From Prevotella sp. (GTDB lineage Bacteria > Bacteroidota > Bacteroidia > Bacteroidales > Bacteroidaceae), in the NCBI GenBank assembly GCA_022788105.1, contig JALEVZ010000083.1, positions 1 to 53,915 of the forward strand: 53,915 nt of DNA, given 5' to 3'. The position numbers and the translations under genes are program-made. Below, piece after piece: positions 51,047 to 53,915 of this stretch. Within the stretch, counting starts at the first letter, position 1, and every line of letters begins with the position of its first letter. Below the pieces are notes generated by a model. That model saw only the letters and a list, made by a program, of their open reading frames with translations, made no database searches and was not told the DNA's origin.

Positions 51047-51721
51047 ATGGAAGCAAACAGTGCAAACAACATCGGGCAGACGACATCGGGTGGCGGAAAA
51101 TTCGACGCCGTGATTCTCTGCGACGGCGACTTCCCGTCACATCCAAACGCACTCGCAGTGCTACGCAACGCCAAATATCTGTGTTGCTGCGACGGGGCAG
51201 GCATGCGCTGCATGGAAGACCACGGCATAACGCCCGACGCCATTGTGGGCGACGGCGACTCACTGCCTACGGAGTTTAAGCAGCGACACAAGGACATATT
51301 GCACATGATAAGCGAACAGGAGTTCAACGACATGACGAAGGCGACACGCTTCTGCATGAGCCGCGGGGCAAAGCGCATAGCCTACCTCGGAGCCACAGGC
51401 AAGCGCGAAGACCACTCTATGGGCAACATCGCCCTGCTCGCCTACTACCTCGACACGCTACATATCGACTCCACAATGTTTACCGACCACGGACTGTTCA
51501 CGCCAGTTTCTGGCAGCCACGTGTTCCGTTCGTTCATACGACAGCAGGTCAGCATCTTCAACATAAGCTGCTCCAAGCTCACAAGCGACGGCCTGCGGTG
51601 GCAGTGTTTCCCCTACAAGCAGCTGTGGCAAGGGACTCTCAACGAGGCTGAAGGCGACTCTTTCACCCTACATGGAGACGGTACATACATCGTGTTTCAG
51701 ACTTACGAAACGAAGAAATAA
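51047..51721 (+). CDS. thiN: Thiamine pyrophosphokinase
   Basis: Transfers pyrophosphate from ATP to thiamin, giving TPP and trapping the vitamin in the cell. The 224-residue product has the family motifs LCDGDFPSH, CCDGAGMRCMEDHGITPDAIVGDGDSL (ATP/Mg site), EFNDMTKATRFC (the D-x-T-K motif) and GATGKREDHSMGNIALL; a C-terminal beta domain closes the fold. The first 15 residues are poorly conserved. Last gene of the thiamin salvage operon, followed by a terminator. Confidence 0.95.
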   Translation: MEANSANNIGQTTSGGGKFDAVILCDGDFPSHPNALAVLRNAKYLCCCDGAGMRCMEDHGITPDAIVGDGDSLPTEFKQRHKDILHMISEQEFNDMTKATRFCMSRGAKRIAYLGATGKREDHSMGNIALLAYYLDTLHIDSTMFTDHGLFTPVSGSHVFRSFIRQQVSIFNISCSKLTSDGLRWQCFPYKQLWQGTLNEAEGDSFTLHGDGTYIVFQTYETKK

Positions 51722-51725
51722 GACG

Positions 51726-51760
51726 AAGAAGTGGGCTAAGAGGTCCACTTCTTTTGCTTT
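51726..51760 (+). terminator. Intrinsic terminator of the thiamin operon
   Basis: AAGAAGTGG / CCACTTCTT, a 9-bp perfect stem with a 10-nt loop, followed by TTGCTTT, starting 5 nt after the kinase stop codon. Confidence 0.75.
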
Positions 51761-51844
51761 CATGGGCATAGATTTAAATTAATTTCTCACGCTCTCAGGT
51801 GATAAAATAGCCACTATTTGCTTCTGTTAATCGATTTTTTACAC

Positions 51845-51852
51845 TACCTTTG
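51845..51852 (+). promoter_or_regulatory. -7 element of the BtuB-like receptor gene
   Basis: TAccTTTG, an exact match to TAnnTTTG; a TTTG at 51817-51820 lies 24 nt upstream, slightly far. Transcription would start near 51859, giving a leader of only about 50 nt. Confidence 0.55.
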
Positions 51853-51856
51853 CAGG

Positions 51857-51885
51857 CGTTTTGTCAGATGACAAGACGTTTTTTT
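51857..51885 (+). other. Leader hairpin followed by a T-run
   Basis: CGTTTTGTC-AGAT-GACAAGACG (one wobble pair) followed by seven T residues, 22 nt before the receptor start codon. It looks like an intrinsic terminator but sits at the very 5' end of the predicted mRNA; it may be an attenuator or a 5' stabilising stem. Confidence 0.55.
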
Positions 51886-51907
51886 ATTTATAAACACTTT
51901 AATTTTT

Positions 51908-53915
51908 ATGTTCAAACAGAGATTCAACAAGCTCCAAGCCCTGCGCTTCAAGCAATTCACACGCAACGGCTACGCTCTGTTCAGCTGTCTGGGCAAGGAG
52001 GTGATTGTATGCACACTCAGTGTGACAACACTCGCCAACGCCAAGGCCAAAGGCGTCAGCACACACGAAGCTGTAGCCGTAGACTCGCTCGGACGACAGG
52101 AGGTGAAGCTTGACGAGGTGATCGTCACTGGCTCACGAGCTCCGCTGACTGCCATACAGTCGGCAAAGATTGTTTCTGTTATCACACGCGACGACATTGA
52201 GCGTGCGCCAGCAGAAACGGTAAACGACCTTCTTAAATTAGCCATCGGCGTGGATGTCCGTCAACGCGGAGGCTTTGGTGTACAGACGGACATCTCCATC
52301 AACGGCGGCACAAGCGACCAGATTACCATTCTATTGAATGGCATCAACATTTCAAGCCCGCAGACTGGTCACAACGCAGCCGACTTCCCTGTAGACATGG
52401 CGGACATCGAGCGAATAGAAATACTCGAGGGTTCGGCAGCGCGCGTGTTCGGCAGCTCTGCCTTCAACGGCGCAATCAACATCGTGACACGTCGCGAACA
52501 CAAAAGCGGCGTCACTCTGTCAGCAGAAGGAGGCTCCTTCGGCACATGGGGAGCAAACGGACGAGCAGCACTGACAACGGGCGTTGTGACTAACAGCCTG
52601 AGCGGTGGCTATCGTCAAAGCGACGGCGGAACGCTGCACAGCGACTTCAAACGCCGACAGATGTTCTACCAGGGCGACCTCGCATCGCAACACATCAATC
52701 TGCAATGGCAAGCGGGACTGTCATCGCAGGACTTCGGAGCGAACACTTTTTACAGCGCTAAATTCAACGACCAGTTTGAGGCAACACGACGTTTTCTCGC
52801 CTCACTGACAGGAACGATAAAGCCGTTTGACACGGATTGGCTGACGCTTCACCCGCAGATTTACTGGCATCGCGACTACGACCACTACCAACTCATAAGA
52901 GGAAAGGAGGGTGCTGCGGCAGGCGAAAACTACCACCGCACCGACGTCTATGGCGGCGGACTGACGGCAAACGTGTGCTGGATGCTCGGCACGACATCGG
53001 TTGGCGCCGACATACGACGCGAACACATTGTCAGCACTGCCTACGGCGACGAGCTGTCGCAGGACGAATGGATTGACATCAGTGGTTCTGACCGCAAATA
53101 TTCGCGACGCGGCGACCGCACAAACACAAGTCTTTTCTTGGAACATAACATCATAGTAGGCGGACTGACGGTGTCGGCAGGTGTGATGGCAAACCGCAAC
53201 ACATGCCTCGACGGAGACTACCGTTTCTACCCAGGCGTGGACATCAGCTACCGCCCCGACAACCACTGGAAGATATATGCGTCATGGAACAAGGCGCTGC
53301 GCGTGCCTACTTACACCGACCTCTACGCCAAAAACTCGGTGCAGGTGGGTGACCTGGAGCTGAAACCTGAGCGCAACAGCACGTTCAAGGCAGGCACTCG
53401 CTATCGCACTCTTGGCTTTGCAGCGGTGCTCAGCGGATTCTACTCACACGGCACTAACATCATTGACTGGGTGTATGAGACCGCGGAAAGCAGAACCTAT
53501 CATGCCCTCAACATCGGCAAACTCAACAACATGGGGTACTCGCTCGACGCTACACTCAACATCAATGAAATTATGCACAACCCGTTTGTGACTCGTCTGA
53601 AGGCTGGTTATGCATACATTCACCAGACCCATGACACCGAGCACCAGATATATGGTTCACTCTACGCGCTGGAATATCTGCGTCATAAGTTCACGATGCA
53701 GCTCGACCACCGCATCGTGTCACGCCTCACGGCGCAGTGGAACCTGCGTTGGCAGCAGCGAATGAATGGTTTCCACCCCTACTGCAAGGTGGATGCAAAA
53801 CTCATGTGGAAGGCTCCTAAGTATGAAATATTCGTGAAAGCCGACAACATCACTGCCCATCGCTACTACGACCTCGGCGGCGTGAAGCAGCCTGGGCTGT
53901 GGATGATGGCGGGCG
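51908..53915 (+). CDS. TonB-dependent receptor, BtuB-like, 3' end beyond the window
   Basis: An open frame from ATG 51908 to the window end (669 codons, no stop), absent from the ORF track because it is unfinished. The long N-terminus (MFKQRFNKLQALRFKQFTRN..., hydrophobic part YALFSCLGKEVIVCTLSVTTLANAKA) acts as the signal; the TonB-box-like LDEVIVTGSRAP follows near residue 70. The plug continues with DIERAPAETVNDLLKLAIGVDVRQRG and DIERIEILEGSAARVFGSSAFNGAINIVT, and the barrel runs to the edge. The plug is closest to cobalamin/BtuB-type receptors, but no cobalamin riboswitch is seen upstream, so the cargo is uncertain. The final strands and Phe/Tyr end are missing. Confidence 0.88.
   Translation, partial: MFKQRFNKLQALRFKQFTRNGYALFSCLGKEVIVCTLSVTTLANAKAKGVSTHEAVAVDSLGRQEVKLDEVIVTGSRAPLTAIQSAKIVSVITRDDIERAPAETVNDLLKLAIGVDVRQRGGFGVQTDISINGGTSDQITILLNGINISSPQTGHNAADFPVDMADIERIEILEGSAARVFGSSAFNGAINIVTRREHKSGVTLSAEGGSFGTWGANGRAALTTGVVTNSLSGGYRQSDGGTLHSDFKRRQMFYQGDLASQHINLQWQAGLSSQDFGANTFYSAKFNDQFEATRRFLASLTGTIKPFDTDWLTLHPQIYWHRDYDHYQLIRGKEGAAAGENYHRTDVYGGGLTANVCWMLGTTSVGADIRREHIVSTAYGDELSQDEWIDISGSDRKYSRRGDRTNTSLFLEHNIIVGGLTVSAGVMANRNTCLDGDYRFYPGVDISYRPDNHWKIYASWNKALRVPTYTDLYAKNSVQVGDLELKPERNSTFKAGTRYRTLGFAAVLSGFYSHGTNIIDWVYETAESRTYHALNIGKLNNMGYSLDATLNINEIMHNPFVTRLKAGYAYIHQTHDTEHQIYGSLYALEYLRHKFTMQLDHRIVSRLTAQWNLRWQQRMNGFHPYCKVDAKLMWKAPKYEIFVKADNITAHRYYDLGGVKQPGLWMMAG

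Noticed and set aside
51722-51907. Cobalamin riboswitch before the BtuB-like receptor
   Set aside because: The gap is too short after the terminator, and no B12-box-like conserved stretch is visible; only a small hairpin with a T-run is present.

Overview
The window looks like chromosomal DNA of a Bacteroidales bacterium, most likely a Prevotella-type member with a moderate-to-high G+C content. The evidence is repeated Bacteroidetes -7 promoter elements (TAnnTTTG), a type IX secretion gene (porQ) next to cmk and ispH, NigD-like, DUF1573 and DUF4954 proteins, a Bacteroidetes-type alpha-2-macroglobulin, an exbB-x-exbD-exbD cluster, and a TPP-riboswitch-controlled thiamin uptake operon of the OMP/PnuT/pyrophosphokinase type. 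I see no phage, insertion sequence or CRISPR array.

Layout. 1-64: 3' part of tRNA-Ser(GGA). 121-2735: exbB, a membrane protein, two exbD genes (energy for TonB receptors). 2801-3283: Lrp/AsnC regulator. 3627-5914 (minus): folA, polyprenyl synthetase, tonB. 6147-7853: porQ and cmk, then a candidate small RNA (about 7983-8134). 8224-10241 (minus): ispH and a DUF1573 protein. 10751-16312 (minus): alpha-2-macroglobulin. 16707-17450: NigD-like lipoprotein. 17855-20544 (minus): anaerobic ribonucleotide reductase nrdD/nrdG. 20948-22936 (minus): OPT transporter. 23450-26628: M6 metalloprotease and a nitronate-monooxygenase-like flavoprotein. 26776-29364 (minus): clpB. 29739-32170: acyltransferase and MATE transporter. 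32457-35967 (minus): UvrD helicase with an inserted DEDDh exonuclease, and a CBM9-like protein. 36145-38659 (minus): nagB and a GH20 hexosaminidase (amino-sugar use). 39134-45497: hflX, DUF4954 protein, M16 peptidase. 45792-47221 (minus): C_GCAxxG protein and an esterase/PHB-depolymerase-like protein. 47808-51721: thiamin operon. 51908-end: BtuB-like TonB receptor running off the window. The TonB/ExbBD genes at the left supply the energy for the two outer-membrane receptors at the right.

The most unusual content is between genes. At least seven intergenic loci carry degenerate tandem repeats with different sequences but the same period of exactly 22 nt. Each locus has its own words, and several use a core word in both orientations. 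A related 163-nt element occurs three times (3.4, 17.6 and 32.2 kb), each time between convergent genes. It keeps its length exactly while the words flanking GGCC are swapped between CACTAC/GTAGTG, CATTA/TAATG and CAAAG/CTTTG. A fourth, variant copy lies at 47.4 kb. A 66-nt (3 x 22) palindromic duplication lies upstream of the DUF1573 gene. I do not recognise this 22-nt class as a described family; its function is unknown.

Limits: all calls were made by eye from the sequence and the ORF track. No database or folding program was used; promoter and terminator calls rest on motif and stem inspection only.
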